Shown: positions 24,720 to 37,437, counted from the stretch's first letter. The stretch: 64,000 bases of DNA from Rosellinia necatrix (GCA_021209875.1 JAGYVD010000005.1:1550001-1614000); one strand, 5' to 3'. A program made the numbers and translations. The notes: generated from the letters alone by a model not told the origin.

Positions 24720-26208
24720 ATGACGGATCGAGTGGGCGCCTTGGTCCGTGTTTCGGGCCCACCGAACAGCAGTTTCCTTGTCGGATATCCAGGTATTTCA
24801 GCGACGGTGGTAAGTGCGTTGTTGCTATCATAGTTTGGCTTGGGGTTCTCATATGGCCGTTGTATTGCGCCGCCTCTGCCGTCTCCCCATCTCCCTGATC
24901 TCTCAAGGACTTTTTTGCACCAGAATCCGGTGGCGTCGCTCCTGCGCAGTCATTTGTGTCTCATACGTTGAGGTGGCATAACGAAGAATGGCGGGCTAAC
25001 ATAGGTTTTCAGCCACGTATCGAGGGCAAGGTCGAAATTCGCCCACAGCAGGGTATTTCCGCCCCTGTCAACATCTCCCTAGTTCGAATATGTCTACAAC
25101 GAAGAGAGACAATCCATCCGGCCGCGGAAAATGTGGCTAAACGCCATCTTGGTACCCCTCGACGAGAAACAACCGACGTCGTTGGCAAGGAGCTTTTGTT
25201 ATACCGATGCGCGTCTGGCAGGGAGGCGGATCAGGTTATAGCTATGGATCTACCCTTCGTCTTATTCATACCCTTCGGGCGAGGAGGTGAGGAGACAAAT
25301 AGGAGGATACCGCCAGCGTCGTTACAGCTTCCTAGTAGGACCGCCGAAACGTACTATGAGCTGGTTGTCACGGTACAACAGGCCCAAAATTTGCAAAAGT
25401 GGGCATTCCCAGTCCCATTACAGCGATACGACACATTGTCGACTTTTGGAATGTACAACCGTCCGGAAGTCAAAACTGCCACTACCGACAATATTATTAC
25501 GCTGAGCACGTCATTGCCAAAATGGAGTTATGGCCCTATGGACCCCATTAGTGCCTATATCAAACTAGCCCCAAACCCGGGCTTGACGAGTAAAACAAGG
25601 AAAGTCACAATAAAAAGCATCACGTTAGCCATCGAGGAGGAAATAACCTACAACCCTGAGGGCGACGAGCCAACGAAGAAGGTTAACCGGATACAGAAGC
25701 AGGTTCAAACTGTGGGAATAAAATTACCTGACGAGGGATACATAACATCTATGGGTGTCATATATCCACACAAGGACCTGCGTGATTCGAACGGGATCGT
25801 TCGGAGAGGGCAGGCGGCGTTTCCTAATTACGAGGTCACGTCCTTTACCACGACATCAACCCTATACAAGATAGAATTCTTTTTAAGTATCAAAGTACGT
25901 ACATATCACAAGACCCTATATCCGAGAAGCAAAAATAGGCCGTACACTAACATATTGTTCCAAAGGCGAGTATGACCTCGGCTAGAGATATTACTCTTCG
26001 GCAACCTATTGTGATCTGCCCCCTAGATCACCAAGCCTGTAAAGAGGAAATGGAGGCTATTGAGCAAGCCGCGAAAGACGCTTCATCTGTGGATCAGGCC
26101 AATCCAATGCTTCCAGCTCGGAATATTGTACTAGCTACTGACCCTAACGCCTTGGCAACATTAGGATTTTGTAAGGTGGGGGAACAGAAGAAGCCTCTGA
26201 TCGAATGA
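24720..26208 (+). CDS. Arrestin-domain protein (ART-like)
   Basis: This encodes a fungal arrestin-fold protein of about 404 residues. Exons are 24720-24809, 25013-25894 and 25966-26208. Exon 1 ends NSSFLVGYPGISATV and joins PRIEGKVEIRP across a 203-bp intron, with donor GTAAGT and a GGCTAACAT branch. The second intron (25895-25965, donor GTACGT, CACTAACAT branch) joins LSIK to ASMTSARDITLRQPIV. The N-arrestin domain covers about residues 30-170 and includes ICLQRRETIHP and DLPFVLFIPFGRGGEE. The C-arrestin domain (about 210-340) includes RYDTLSTFGMYNRPE and LAIEEEITYNPEGDEPTKKV. The tail ends in VGEQKKPLIE. Family members adapt ubiquitin ligases to plasma-membrane cargo in endocytosis; that role is inferred. 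The start is the least certain point: ATG 24720 gives MTDRVGALVRVSGPPNSS, and a further upstream exon cannot be excluded. Confidence 0.85.
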
Positions 26209-27829
26209 GCCAGGCTTGAGCCTAACATATCAAAACAACGAAAAGAAGCAGTAGACAGAGTTGCGGTGAACGATGGGCAGCAGTGGTAGTCTTCATCCCG
26301 GGGAAATGTCTTTACAGCAACCGAGATCTCACTAGGCACCAATAACCAACTTGGCGCTTCCTTTGGCTTTCGGAAACCACAGCCCTTTACTTGCGACCAA
26401 GAAGTTAAACCGCTTGCTTCAATTACGAAAAGTATTTCACCGTGGCATTATACTGCCCCGTGCCTTTGCAGTCCGTAATCTCGGTATGCTATTCGCCAGC
26501 TCCCTCCGGAGGCCGTGGTATTTATATCTATTCTCACCCAGGTGCTTTAAATGGCAAAAGTCTATTTAGCATCGAGATAGACACTATGTGCAATCGTTGT
26601 TAGAAAGGGAGCGAGCTTGGGCGGGCCACGGTCGTTTGTACATGACCGAACATTCAGCTACGACTGGGGAAAATCCGGGCTGGGTTGCGAGGATGCTCGC
26701 AATTATTGACCCCCATTAGCCTTGGAAGGGCACACGAGATGCGCATTCGGGATCGAGGATGCTAGGTACGATTGAAGGCGGGCATACTTTGAAGGGTTAT
26801 TATGGATGCATTGCTATTGGCGTTTCAGGCGTCGTTATGAGTTGGAGCGACCTCTTACGGATTTAAGGTCTGAGTTGCACGCTTTATGCGAGGGGTCTAT
26901 GTGTGGATAGGCATAGGTCGTTGTGCTGGCGTAAGATGAGATCGGACGACTTCGGGGGGCGCATGATGCGCTTGTTGACTGTCTTGGGACCTGGGGCGTT
27001 CTGAACTTTACTAGGTCTCTCGTCAAAAGACCCTCGGAGTATACCTGGACTACGACGAAGGATAACGGTTTACCATGATCACAGTGATGAAATACCCCTG
27101 AAGAAGCTAAGAAAGGCGATACCTCATGTGGAAGGGTGGTCTAGCCTCGCTACTCACTCACACATGCCCAAGATGAATTGAATGATGATTTCGAATCAAC
27201 CCAAACAAATATTAGCTTCTTGAATGATGACTTTGTCTTAATCTCAACGCACAACTGAATGAGGAATAAAATCACTTTGAATTGGGTTATCTTTCTAGGT
27301 CAATGCTGAGGGCATCATAGTCTAACTTAGTTGAGTTAGGGAGGTAGTAGGTAAATAAGTACCTAAGTACACCCGCAGGTATGTTTCTAGTGGTTACATC
27401 AACAGGCGGGCAGGCTTAAATTATGGGGCCTTGCTGAGGCCATACATTCAAGTGCTGTGCTTATGTATTATATAAGTATTCGCTACAGCACTACCCCTGC
27501 AGCCTCAGAACCGTCAAGGTCCGAGCTTCCGTTCCTCTACATAGGCTAACTTAGATGGGTTAGTAGAGAGCACGCTGCGGTAGCTTCGATCTTGAATACC
27601 GATTTATGTGCATAGCATACCTATACGAAGATACATAGCTCGCCTAACCTTGGTAATTATTATTCAGACCCTCCAGTCGTTTGTTTAGTTTTCCCCTCAA
27701 TTGTAAAGATTTAGGGGAGGGACGGAATCTAGAGAAATTTTGGTAACGCGCGACTGTCTTCGACGTAAAACAAGCACTGAATTATCCACCTTGTACTCTC
27801 CCATTAGAGTAGAATCATCACCGGCGACG
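26209..27829. other. Intergenic region between arrestin and SEN54 genes
   Basis: No gene is supported. The region is moderately AT-rich with no recognisable protein or RNA. The segment 27660-27829 immediately before SEN54 is open in frame with it but lacks an upstream ATG and is treated as leader. Confidence 0.6.
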
Positions 27830-29281
27830 ATGTCATTCGATGATGAAGACCCGGTTCCCGCACCGCTCACTCCCGCCAGCGAGGACGCCCCCTTCGACGC
27901 CGAAGATGGTGACCAGGCGCAAGACTTTCGACTATTCGCCTCGCTTCTCTCGGGGCCAGGAAAGAGATCCCAGGCCTCCAGCAAGGCCATACGACGCGGG
28001 GAGAAGGACTTCGAATCACATGGCACCCGCGCACAGGAGAGCGTCCTCGAATCCAGCCGCTCCGCCATGCACGACGTCCTGAGTTATACCCGCCAGCACC
28101 AACCTCGCAACGTTCTGCGCGGATGGTATTTTCCCGATCGATGGGCCGAGGTGGCATTTGAAAACGAATCGACGATTGACGCCGTGGCCGATAAGCCATC
28201 CGGCCATCGGACCATAAAGGGGAGGGGCTCAGGCCAAGGCCTGTTTGAGAGGGAAAGAATCGTTGCACTAGAGTCGGATGGGAGCCCCATGCTGACGTCG
28301 ATGGGCCGTGTTGTTACCAGTGCCGAGAAACGCAGCCCGGGATGGCTGAAGACGTGGCTATTACCCGAAGAGGCCTTATTTCTCGTGGAAAGAGGGACGC
28401 TGGATTTATGGTGGCCAATACGAGGAATCGAGGAGATATTTCCGCCAGACGAGGATCCAGACAAGGACCCAGGCGCGTCGCAGGAGAAACCGGAGAAATT
28501 CGAGGATTATGATCTTGGCATTCCTCTGACCTTACAGGCAGCATATGCGATCTTTATCGGACGAGACGGGGAGAGAGGAAAAATTAGCCTCGAGAAATAC
28601 CAAGTCTATGCTAACCTCAGGCGTACCGGATATAGGGTCCTGCGGGCGATACCATCACCGCCTCAGTCGTCCCTCTCCCAGACACCCCAGTCCCTTAGTC
28701 AATGGCTATTTTCACTCCTCTGGAATACGAATAGCCCGAATACTGTACAATACGGCCGTTCAGGGTACGGGCCGCTTGTGAGGCCGGGTTTGTATCGCTC
28801 ATACACGCCTATCTTCGAGCAACTAGCCCTTGTACAGCGACATAGGCCGGCTTGCCTAACCCCGGAAGCACCTCAACCCCAAGACCCTTTCAAAATTCAT
28901 TTTCATGTGTGGAAAAGCACATCATCCTTCACAAAGACAAAACCACCACCACCTGACTTTCAGATGGCCGTTATAGACGCTCGAGGCTCCAACGTCCCAA
29001 CGCTAGAACAACTAGACACTTTGCTCCTGTCCACACCATGGGATCCTCCACATAACGATGCAGGGAAGCAAGGGCCAGGCTTCATATACAAACGCCTCAA
29101 ACACGGATGGCGAAATTCTATTCTAGCCATCGTGGACCGCGGATTGATTAGTTACATGAGATTTGGCGAGATGGCATTCGGTGAAGAACTGCTATATGAA
29201 AACACGAACTCACGTCCGAAAGCGAAAAGAGGTGGCCGGGCCGGGTCCGGAAGAGGTCGCGGGAGAGGAAGGGGAAGATAA
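27830..29281 (+). CDS. SEN54: tRNA-splicing endonuclease subunit Sen54
   Basis: This 483-residue single-exon gene encodes Sen54, a structural subunit of the heterotetrameric endonuclease that cuts introns from pre-tRNAs (yeast protein 467 aa). The conserved N-terminal domain spans about residues 80-200. It includes NVLRGWYFPDRWAEVAF (GW-aromatic core), SMGRVVTSAEKRSPGWLKTW and the signature LLPEEALFLVERGTLDLWW. The C-terminal region (about 370-460) carries FKIHFHVWKSTSSFTKTKPPPPDFQMAVIDA and ILAIVDRGLISYMRFGE, the alpha/beta endonuclease-like fold lacking the catalytic triad. The protein ends in a Gly-Arg tail (GRGRGRGRGR) after KAKR, likely for nuclear and RNA contact. The ATG at 27830 gives MSFDDEDPVP; there is no better start. 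Acidic residues 1-35 are probably disordered. Confidence 0.92.
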   Translation: MSFDDEDPVPAPLTPASEDAPFDAEDGDQAQDFRLFASLLSGPGKRSQASSKAIRRGEKDFESHGTRAQESVLESSRSAMHDVLSYTRQHQPRNVLRGWYFPDRWAEVAFENESTIDAVADKPSGHRTIKGRGSGQGLFERERIVALESDGSPMLTSMGRVVTSAEKRSPGWLKTWLLPEEALFLVERGTLDLWWPIRGIEEIFPPDEDPDKDPGASQEKPEKFEDYDLGIPLTLQAAYAIFIGRDGERGKISLEKYQVYANLRRTGYRVLRAIPSPPQSSLSQTPQSLSQWLFSLLWNTNSPNTVQYGRSGYGPLVRPGLYRSYTPIFEQLALVQRHRPACLTPEAPQPQDPFKIHFHVWKSTSSFTKTKPPPPDFQMAVIDARGSNVPTLEQLDTLLLSTPWDPPHNDAGKQGPGFIYKRLKHGWRNSILAIVDRGLISYMRFGEMAFGEELLYENTNSRPKAKRGGRAGSGRGRGRGRGR

Positions 29282-32200
29282 AGACAACAATACAACAGCC
29301 CTACCCACATGTAGCACCCGCCATAGCCAAGACGTCCGCCGATCTATACACCGAACAGATAGAAGAATAGGTGTTGTGCGAGACCAACTACCTCGATAAA
29401 TACAAGCGTCTCAGCCCCAGCCTCGATGACGCCCCTTACCTCGGCACCATCCCTCAAGTTCAGACCGTTTCGCTCGTCGCTTAACGATCCACTCCATTGT
29501 TATCAAGCGCTTGGCGCGGTAAAGGCGGCTCGGTGGGCATTTCGGTTTGTAGGCCGAAGCCACGGAAACTCCGCAAACCCTAACTGTCGGGGTTGCGCTT
29601 TGTGTGCTAGGTTGTTTCGACCATGGCGAAGGCGGTTACCGCCGATCCCATAGGATGGGATTACAGGGTTAATATTATGATTCGCAGTGTAGCCGCACTT
29701 TCGTGTTTGTTGGCATGAAACCAACATGCTATCGTTGGGAGGCAACGCACCCAAATGTGTTTCTTACAGAGTGAAAGAGATGCGACTGATCCTTTAGAAT
29801 AGGGTTACAGGGATTCGGTAATCACTGGCTATGCATTTGTCTCCGTACAGGTGCTCCAGAACCTGCGTTTCCTGACATCTTGGTAGGGGTTGATGGATAT
29901 AACGAAGCCCACCATTGGCCTTCCAGTTCACGTAGGCATCGTGAAGATCCCAGGTTCCTCTATGGTCATCTCCCAAAACGCGGCCAGTCCTGCTCCGAGC
30001 TCACTCTAACTACCTTCTGTCTCCACCTCGCCCAAGAGGCAGGGTGGGTGGCCCTATCGTCTTACGGGAGGGGTGAGGATAGGGAAGGGAGTACATACAC
30101 TACTCATAAGGTAATCATAACGGGCGAGTGCACTGCGGTTAACAATCCCGCGCCTAATTTGATGGCCATGGTGATAGGATGTAGGGATAAACCTAGGCTG
30201 GCATTAGTTACCCCAAGCTCTGCCCTAAGGCAGACCTAAAGCTAGGGTTACGAAGTCCAAGTTCCTTTAAACCGCTCCCGGTCCAATTAATTACCTAATC
30301 GATGAATTTGATTCATCGGAGCGTCGTTATATTGTTTTTTATTTTGTCCTTGTATCGGTTGATGATGTGCGCAACTTCAACTAGGTATATCCTCGTTCCA
30401 CCGAGCACCCTACCACTCACTACCTAATAGTGTACTGTATCAATTGTTGGTGGAGTTAGCGACGGGATATATGATACATACCTGTAATTGCAAGCAGCCT
30501 GTTTTGCCTTGTAAGCTACAAGTTAGATCCGCTTTTCCGGAGCCTTTCCGAAAATTACCCACTCCGCTCATGGACTGAGAGGAGCGTCAACGGACCCTAG
30601 CTTGATGGTTTATTTTGTTTAAATGAGATATGAATTAATGTTATCGTGGCATAATTTAATTTGCCGTTCGAACTGGGTTCGTTCGACTAAAAGAAGGTAG
30701 TAAAAACTGCATGAGTACGCCACCATCAAGAGTTAGGGAGGGACAAAGCCCATTTACATGCATTCATATGTAAGTTAGGTAGTTACTTTTATAGTTACCA
30801 TTGCTGTAAATCACCATGCCTCCAAGCTTTAATTAAACGAATACTCGCCTAGAACTGCGGCTTAATTAGAAACCCCAGTCTTTACGGCACGGTACGGTAC
30901 CTGTGCCTATCTATCCTCTCAATGCTCGGCTCCGAGCCCATACCCAAACAGACGTAAAATACCCTCAAGTTGTCATCCGGAACTATGCGTTACTGGCGCC
31001 ATAGCAGCGCGTCCTCGTTCATACGGGATCTTGCATGCTTCCTAGGTAACTTGAACACACGTTCAGCTACGACCACAGCGCAAGGTACTACCCTTCGCAG
31101 GGATCGTCGGGGATTTCCGGCGCATAGGCTTCTACGTATATCAGAACCGGACCGTCGTGGCATACCCAGGATGTCTTAGCTCAGCCCCCTCCGAAGAACA
31201 GACCAGATAAGTCGCAGCCTATTCTCTGTAAGGATTGTCGCTTGGTTTTATCGGAAGATTACACAGCAGATGCTGGGTTTCATTCAGGGATTGATTCTCT
31301 ATCTGGCCGGGTGATGGTAGTCGTATATCTCGTATGGTACTCTGTTAGCACTATGGGGGCCATGCGGCAAATATCCCACATGCGATTCTTAGGTAGAATA
31401 GGTGATAAATACCAACCTGTGCCGGAGGGTCCTGTCGATGCCGGCGAGGTCATAGCCGGATATGGTAGACACAAGTGCCACGACGACTCAGAGTGGGCAT
31501 GCCCGAAGACGGTCCGATCACATCTCATGCAACCAGGACACATGCCCGCACAGACACAGCATACAAATGATATATCTGCTTTGAATTAAACGATGTTTCT
31601 CATGTAGCGAGGATGGCTCATATATTTTCAGGGCGCGTGCTCCGACTTCAAAGGCCTGTGGTTGCGCGCGTGCTTTCCACACGGCCTGAGACATTCTCAG
31701 GCTCCGAAAGCCCTTCAAGACATGCACGTTACAATTAATTCCTGCTGGAGGCTTAACTGAGTTGCCCAAATGCCTACTGTGTATCACTAGTGGAGAGAAA
31801 TCTCTGTTGTGTGCTACACTTTATAGATACACATAGATATTTGCCTAGTATCGTACTGTGTGCAGATACATACATAATTCTTGGCTTCCCTTCAAACATG
31901 AGTTGCCCAGTTAGCATGGGTTACTTGGCTGGGAAAGGAGGCTTGGTTGAGTCTCGGTCCCTCTCGTTATCTCGCCCAAATATCCATGTGGCCGTCGCAA
32001 TCTGGATTCCATCTCTAAGGTTCAGATGCGGAGTAGGTGAGAGAGCACAGTTGGGTAAAGGGCCCTTCGGAGTTCCCCGGGGCAACGATCGGAGCAAACC
32101 CTCACTCTCGGGATTTACAAAGAGTTCGTGAGCGTGTGTAATGAAACCTTGGAACGACGAGCACCAATGAGATCGGGTTTCGTCTAGCACGTTTACATGC

Positions 32201-32748
32201 CATAGAAAATGTGTGTTATGATCGGTTCGATCCACCCGCCTGCCGAAGGGTGGTGTTAGACGGCGCACCTAGTGAGATACTGTAGAATTATAAGCTCTTC
32301 GTATGTTTAGAATAGTTCCACCTCTGTTACTTACTCCGTAGAGCCTCGTATATTAAGGGGTGTTGTACAAGGCAAGAATCTATTCGACGCTGTCCCTTTC
32401 TCTTAGGCCATTTCTCTCCCTACTCGGTATGTCAACGACCGACACACTACAGTATAGGCCCATATCACAGAAATTTCAGGAGCAGTCGTTCCCAAGCCCG
32501 GGGAACCTTCCGATGAGGATAGTACCACAACCCTGACCGGATGATGACTCGTTTCCTTTCGTACAATAATGATCTGTTATTGTGCACGGATCTCATAAAG
32601 GTTGTAACCAATGTGACGGGGTAACAGAACAGGATGTAGGACTAGGACGACCACTTATAGTCCCGTCAGGGGATTGTTACTACATCATTCTAAACGTACA
32701 TCATCATTGTTACCTACCTCTGCTACATGGTTTGGGAGCTGCCAGTGT

Positions 32749-33117
32749 TCACATATCGGGCTGAATGGCTTGGGTTAACGGTACTTGAGGGTCTCGAACT
32801 CGCATCCAATAGAAGTTGACCGACTCATCCTCAAGCGTCCAGGTGTATGGCCTCTTAACGGATCTCCACTCGTGCATTGGTTGCTCACAACGCAAGACCG
32901 TGGTATCGACCAAGCACCCGTGAGTACGCGATATCGCTCTGTGGCGTAGGGACTCATTTCGTTGTCGAAAAGAGCCGTTGAGCTCGATGCACTGCGTGCC
33001 ATGTGCTGTCTCCGGGTCAGGTGAGGTTTGTCTTAAGCAATCGACAGGCAAGAGGACATCCACTGCAGCTGTACTAACCCCGTCGGGACCTTGCTTTCTC
33101 AGCATGACCATTTTCAA
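32749..33117 (-). CDS. Doubtful small hypothetical protein
   Basis: An ATG-started open frame of 122 residues on the minus strand starts MKMVMLRKQGPDGV. It contains several Trp, Cys and charged residues (VLRCEQPMHEWRSVKRPYTWTLEDESVNFYW), giving it a more protein-like composition than its neighbours. I recognise no family and see no signal peptide. No splice sites clearly extend it. It may be a gene fragment left in the gene-poor region, or chance. Confidence 0.2.
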   Translation of the reverse strand: MKMVMLRKQGPDGVSTAAVDVLLPVDCLRQTSPDPETAHGTQCIELNGSFRQRNESLRHRAISRTHGCLVDTTVLRCEQPMHEWRSVKRPYTWTLEDESVNFYWMRVRDPQVPLTQAIQPDM

Positions 33118-33883
33118 GGGGTAAAATCAAGCATGGCTTACAGCAACAGAGAGACGACGATAGCAAAGCCCCTCGCTTGTGTCACACGAAGTAGGTGATC
33201 CTCACGGTATCAGAGTGAATGAGAGACGTCATGCATGACCCCATTCTCCATCTAGCCACTCTATTTGTCAGGTTCGTACGCCGCAAACGACAGTAGTTCC
33301 AAGAGGAACAAAAAACTATTGAGTTGGCACGGCGACAGGGCTCTTTAGCATGAACCTCCTCTCTCGCCTTGACTTATATGATGAACTGCCGGACCCCAGC
33401 GTTGCTGCTTCTCTATAGAGGAGCGCGATGGCGGCCGGTCGCCTCTCTCGTTGGTCTCGTTGTTATACAGACACCCAATTAGGGCTGATGAGATGTAGAC
33501 GGAGGTAGGCTCATAGTCGATATTGGCTAGTGTGTCAATCACTGGGTAGTTGCCAACATTATCCTGTCTCTTCAGCGGGCTGTTGCACAGGCGCTGTGCC
33601 ACGATATCCAATCAGAGGCTCAAGCATGCGAGAATATGAAAGTCTGCTCCCCCCCCCCCTTCCCCCTTTGGCTGCCCCCTTTGTCTGGTTTGCGGTGGTC
33701 TGTGGCACCATGGAAGGATAAGATTAGCCAGCCGCTTTAATGGTCCAAGTGCCGAGGATATTTAAGCAGAGCCCGAGGTGGCACAGGGAACCCCATTCCT
33801 CGTGCGACTTCGTTTGCTACAGCTTGCTCAGTACCTATTTATGGCTCACGGGCATGGGGAGGAGAGGAGAGGTGGGAATATGC

Positions 33884-33918
33884 GCATATGTAGACACATA
33901 TGTAGACACATATGTACG
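33884..33918. repeat. ACATATGTAGAC direct repeat
   Basis: A 12-bp unit built on the palindrome ACATATGT is repeated about two and a half times, then passes into ACGTACTTAAGTACTT, itself palindromic. Confidence 0.7.
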
Positions 33919-35011
33919 TACTTAAGTACTTGAGTAGGTATGTAATAACCATATATTAATGGGTAGTTTCAGCAATAAGGCCCAGGTTGGGTACTAAGTA
34001 GATGGGTAAGTAGGACAAGTACCGACTTACTGTTGAACCTTATAAAGTTCGGGTGAATTAAAAAAAAAACCAAAAAAAAAACAAGATCAAATGATCGCTG
34101 TGTGTTCATTTGACGTGGCTGAAGTCTAGAACTGTCCTTGAACCTTACCTAGGTAGTCTAGTCGAGGATTTTTCAAATGTTATCATTCTGATTCGTCTCC
34201 ACTAGGTAAGGTGCCGCCAACAACAACTTAACCTCCCACACAGCTCAAGAGTGAGAGGCACTAGGCAGGTTCTACATAGATGGTAACTATACTCCCCCCG
34301 CTCTTTGCCCCATACCTGCACTTGGGGTACGTACTACTCGCCTAACTACCTCAATACATAATCCATAATGTGTAATAGGCAGATACTTAAGTACCTCGTA
34401 ATCTACTATCCAAGTAACAGCTAGGTACCTAATTCGGTATGCATTATTTGGCCTAATGCTAACCTAAAATATCTGTATTTATCTATCTGCTTATAACATA
34501 ATACCCCTACTACCGCTCCTGTAACTTGGCACTAGCACTGTAGATCTTGTTCTACTTATTGCTTTTTAGGAGGGTGATATGTCATCTGGTGCTGCAGCGG
34601 TACACTGTAATGTGTGTTTGCAGTTACCATCCGCCAACCCAACCTAGGTACCAAGTAAGATAGGCTAGGTTAGTAGCTTTCGCGCTGCATATAGTTGTTT
34701 GGGCTTATTCATTGTCCAGCATCCTATTACCTCAGGTATTAAGTGACACTACTCTATAAAGTAGCGTATAAGTAGGTAGGCGTGTAATAGTACCAAGCAC
34801 GTACCCGCCGTCTAAAACCCCGAGATAGGTACACCCTTAACCAAGATAGACTTAGTAACCAGAACCTGCGCGTGCCTATTCTCGCCTCTATCCACAGCTG
34901 GTGGATTACTCTGATTGAACACCGACTTTTCTATTAGTGTCCATTTCGGCCACGTTTCCTATATGTGATGCAGCAAGATGCCGTTATTAGTTTTGGTGTA
35001 TTTTCTTCTTC

Positions 35012-35035
35012 TTTTTTTTTTTTTTTTTTTTTTTT
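35012..35035. repeat. T24 homopolymer
   Basis: An uninterrupted run of 24 thymines preceded by a TTC-rich stretch. Confidence 0.9.
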
Positions 35036-36965
35036 CTCCCTCTCTTCCTTGCCTCTCTTAAGATAGGTATACATTAATCAATCAGCCAACACACCGCCAA
35101 GCCGGGTTCAGGTTAACTAGCCCGGAGCCAGATAGATACTCATGTACTCAGACTGTTTGGGGGGGTCGTAAGCCCAGGGAGAACCGGGTCGGTGCTACGT
35201 GCATCGCCTCAATCTGGTCACAATTCGTTCCTTGAGACGTTTACGAATCACGGCAACTGACAACCCCCACCTCATTGCATCGAGAGACCTTGCGCAGATC
35301 ATTAGTTCGCTTGTGGCTTGTTCAAGTTATCCTCGCCTCATAGCGCTTTCTCGAGTTGGGACGGAGTTGGTATGGGCTTAAGTCCTACCTACCATCACCA
35401 AGCGCTGGATGGCGTGATCAATATCAATCCTGTTGGCTATATGTTTGGAACTGAGTGGTAACTTTACCCCAACAAGAAGGCCACATTCTGGTGGGAATCA
35501 ATTCACTCGCCCCCTTTAGGTTATATGATTCGCGCGATATTGGCGCGATATTGGCTACACCCGGACCATCCGTCATTCTTGAAGGGTAACAAGGGTGTTG
35601 AACAGCCAGGGTAAGCAAACCAAACCTTTGGTTGCCTGCCTACCAATGGCTCGGGGACGGTAGAAGAGCCAGTCTGATAGTGTAGGAGTTTCCCTTTGCG
35701 CACGCAATCGGCCTGTGGTGTCGTGCCTTTCTTTCCCCTGGTCGGGGCTGGCAAGCCCTTGGTGGTGTGGCCCAAGACCTACCTTCTCTCAGCTTGACGC
35801 CTGGTGACCTTGCGTTCAACCAGCTCAGTAAAAGGATAAAAAAAAAAAAAACCCCTGCCTTATCTTCCTTTTCTTCCCTACATCCGCTGCTCCCCTCTTG
35901 CCGCCGTAATGCAAACCACATTCTCAATGCCGAAACGGGCGGAGGCGTAATCAACACTATCTGGCGCATTCCGGCTAAATTTTGCCAATGAGTGAATCAT
36001 CTGACAAGTCGATGCAGTCCACCTACCTAGGTTAGGCAAGTAAGCCCTGTGCATTCCAGCATGCTTTAGAAGCTTATATGAACACTCTATAGCATCTACT
36101 CTACCGAAGCTTAATTGTGAGTGCTACCGACCGGGCCGTAATAGCATGACGTAGTATACCCGAACTTATCGATGAGTACTGTGCTTGGACTAAGACGATA
36201 AGTATGGTGAAGATGGGATATGGCTACCTACCTGCCTAGGCTAAGGTAGGTAGTGTGCATATACTTACCTCACTCAGGTATGTAGGTATACACGTATGCA
36301 TTCGCAATCATTGAATGCTCACTCTCTTCTGCACTTGACCAAGTGCACACTCCTCCTACCCGCCCGCATTTTATAGTTATTCCTTGGTGAGCCTTGCATT
36401 GTGTTATTAATCACACCTAATGGCTTAGTATTCTTATCTTTGCACTTATACACATCGCTTGCGTTAACTTGGGGATGGTGGCCTAGGTAGTTACCTAGGC
36501 ACGTTTCACCTTATGTGACGCTGACTATATGACTCTGGTCTGGCTATTTGGACTGATGGGAACCCCTTTCTGGTGATCCTCCCAGAAAATTAGCATCGAT
36601 GAGTTACCTACATGTTGGGAGGGCTGTTTGCTTGTACCTACTTGAGGGTATACTTGTTCGGTATTTAGGGTTTTAATATAGGTAGGCAGGTAGGATGGAG
36701 AAGGTACCGACATGCTTGCGACACGTTAGTGTCCCCTCCCCCCCTGCAAGGGTTCCAACGATAAGCTACCCAGAGATGGTTGATTTAGGTACTTACTTAC
36801 CCGTTTGTTTCTCAACGCTGACAAGTACATGCTAACCTACCGGGTACAAATGATTTATCTTTGCCGGTTGCCCTGTTCCAATTCTTTTCAATTACCAACT
36901 CTTAACTACTTAGTACCCAACCTGTCCCACACCTACCGTTTCCCCTTCCTTTTTCCATCAACCAA

Positions 36966-36968
<3 letters not shown>

Positions 36969-37008
<40 letters not shown>
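36969..37008. repeat. (TC)20 microsatellite
   Basis: Twenty uninterrupted TC dinucleotides within a wider pyrimidine-rich segment. Confidence 0.95.
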
Positions 37009-37011
<3 letters not shown>

Positions 37012-37412
37012 CCCCCTTCCTAACTTGGGGTATCGCCCTGTCCCTTTCTTTGAACGGCAACTCTCCTTCCTGCCAACCGCCAATTCATAATACCTACTAC
37101 TAAAGTACGTACCCAAGGTGCTTTGTGTTCTACCCACACCTACACTCGCACTTGCCTATATCCTTTAGGTATCCGTAGGGTCTCTATTATTTAGGTACGT
37201 TGCTAGGGAAAGTTTAATACAAGAGAGCCAAACTCTGGCTGTTTCCATGTCTTCGATGAGTTGCAGGCCCTGCCCCGTGGTATCGCGCCGTGGTATTGCC
37301 TCCTTCCCCGACCGGACCGTATAAAGTACCTGTTCCTGCCGGTCGGGTGTAATAGCCCGGATCCTTAGTTTCTGGCATGACAACTCACGTCTCCCCTTCC
37401 CTCTCAACCGCT

Positions 37413-37437
37413 TGACTCACTTGACTCACTTGACTCA
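37413..37437 (+). promoter_or_regulatory. Three phased TGACTCA boxes
   Basis: The heptamer TGACTCA occurs at 37413-37419, 37422-37428 and 37431-37437, exactly 9 bp apart. TGACTCA is the known binding site of the bZIP factors Gcn4/CPC1 (amino-acid starvation) and AP-1. The nearest convincing gene starts at 39472 on the plus strand, 2 kb away, so the target gene is unclear. A simple 9-bp tandem repeat is the alternative explanation. Confidence 0.5.

Noticed and set aside
32224..32233. GGTTCGATCC, a match to the tRNA B box
   Set aside because: No A box at the right distance, no complementary acceptor stem, and no T-run terminator could be found around it.
31242..32268. Several 110-115-residue frames on both strands in the gene-poor region
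   Set aside because: No recognisable motifs, frames overlap antisense to one another, and no coherent splice sites link them.
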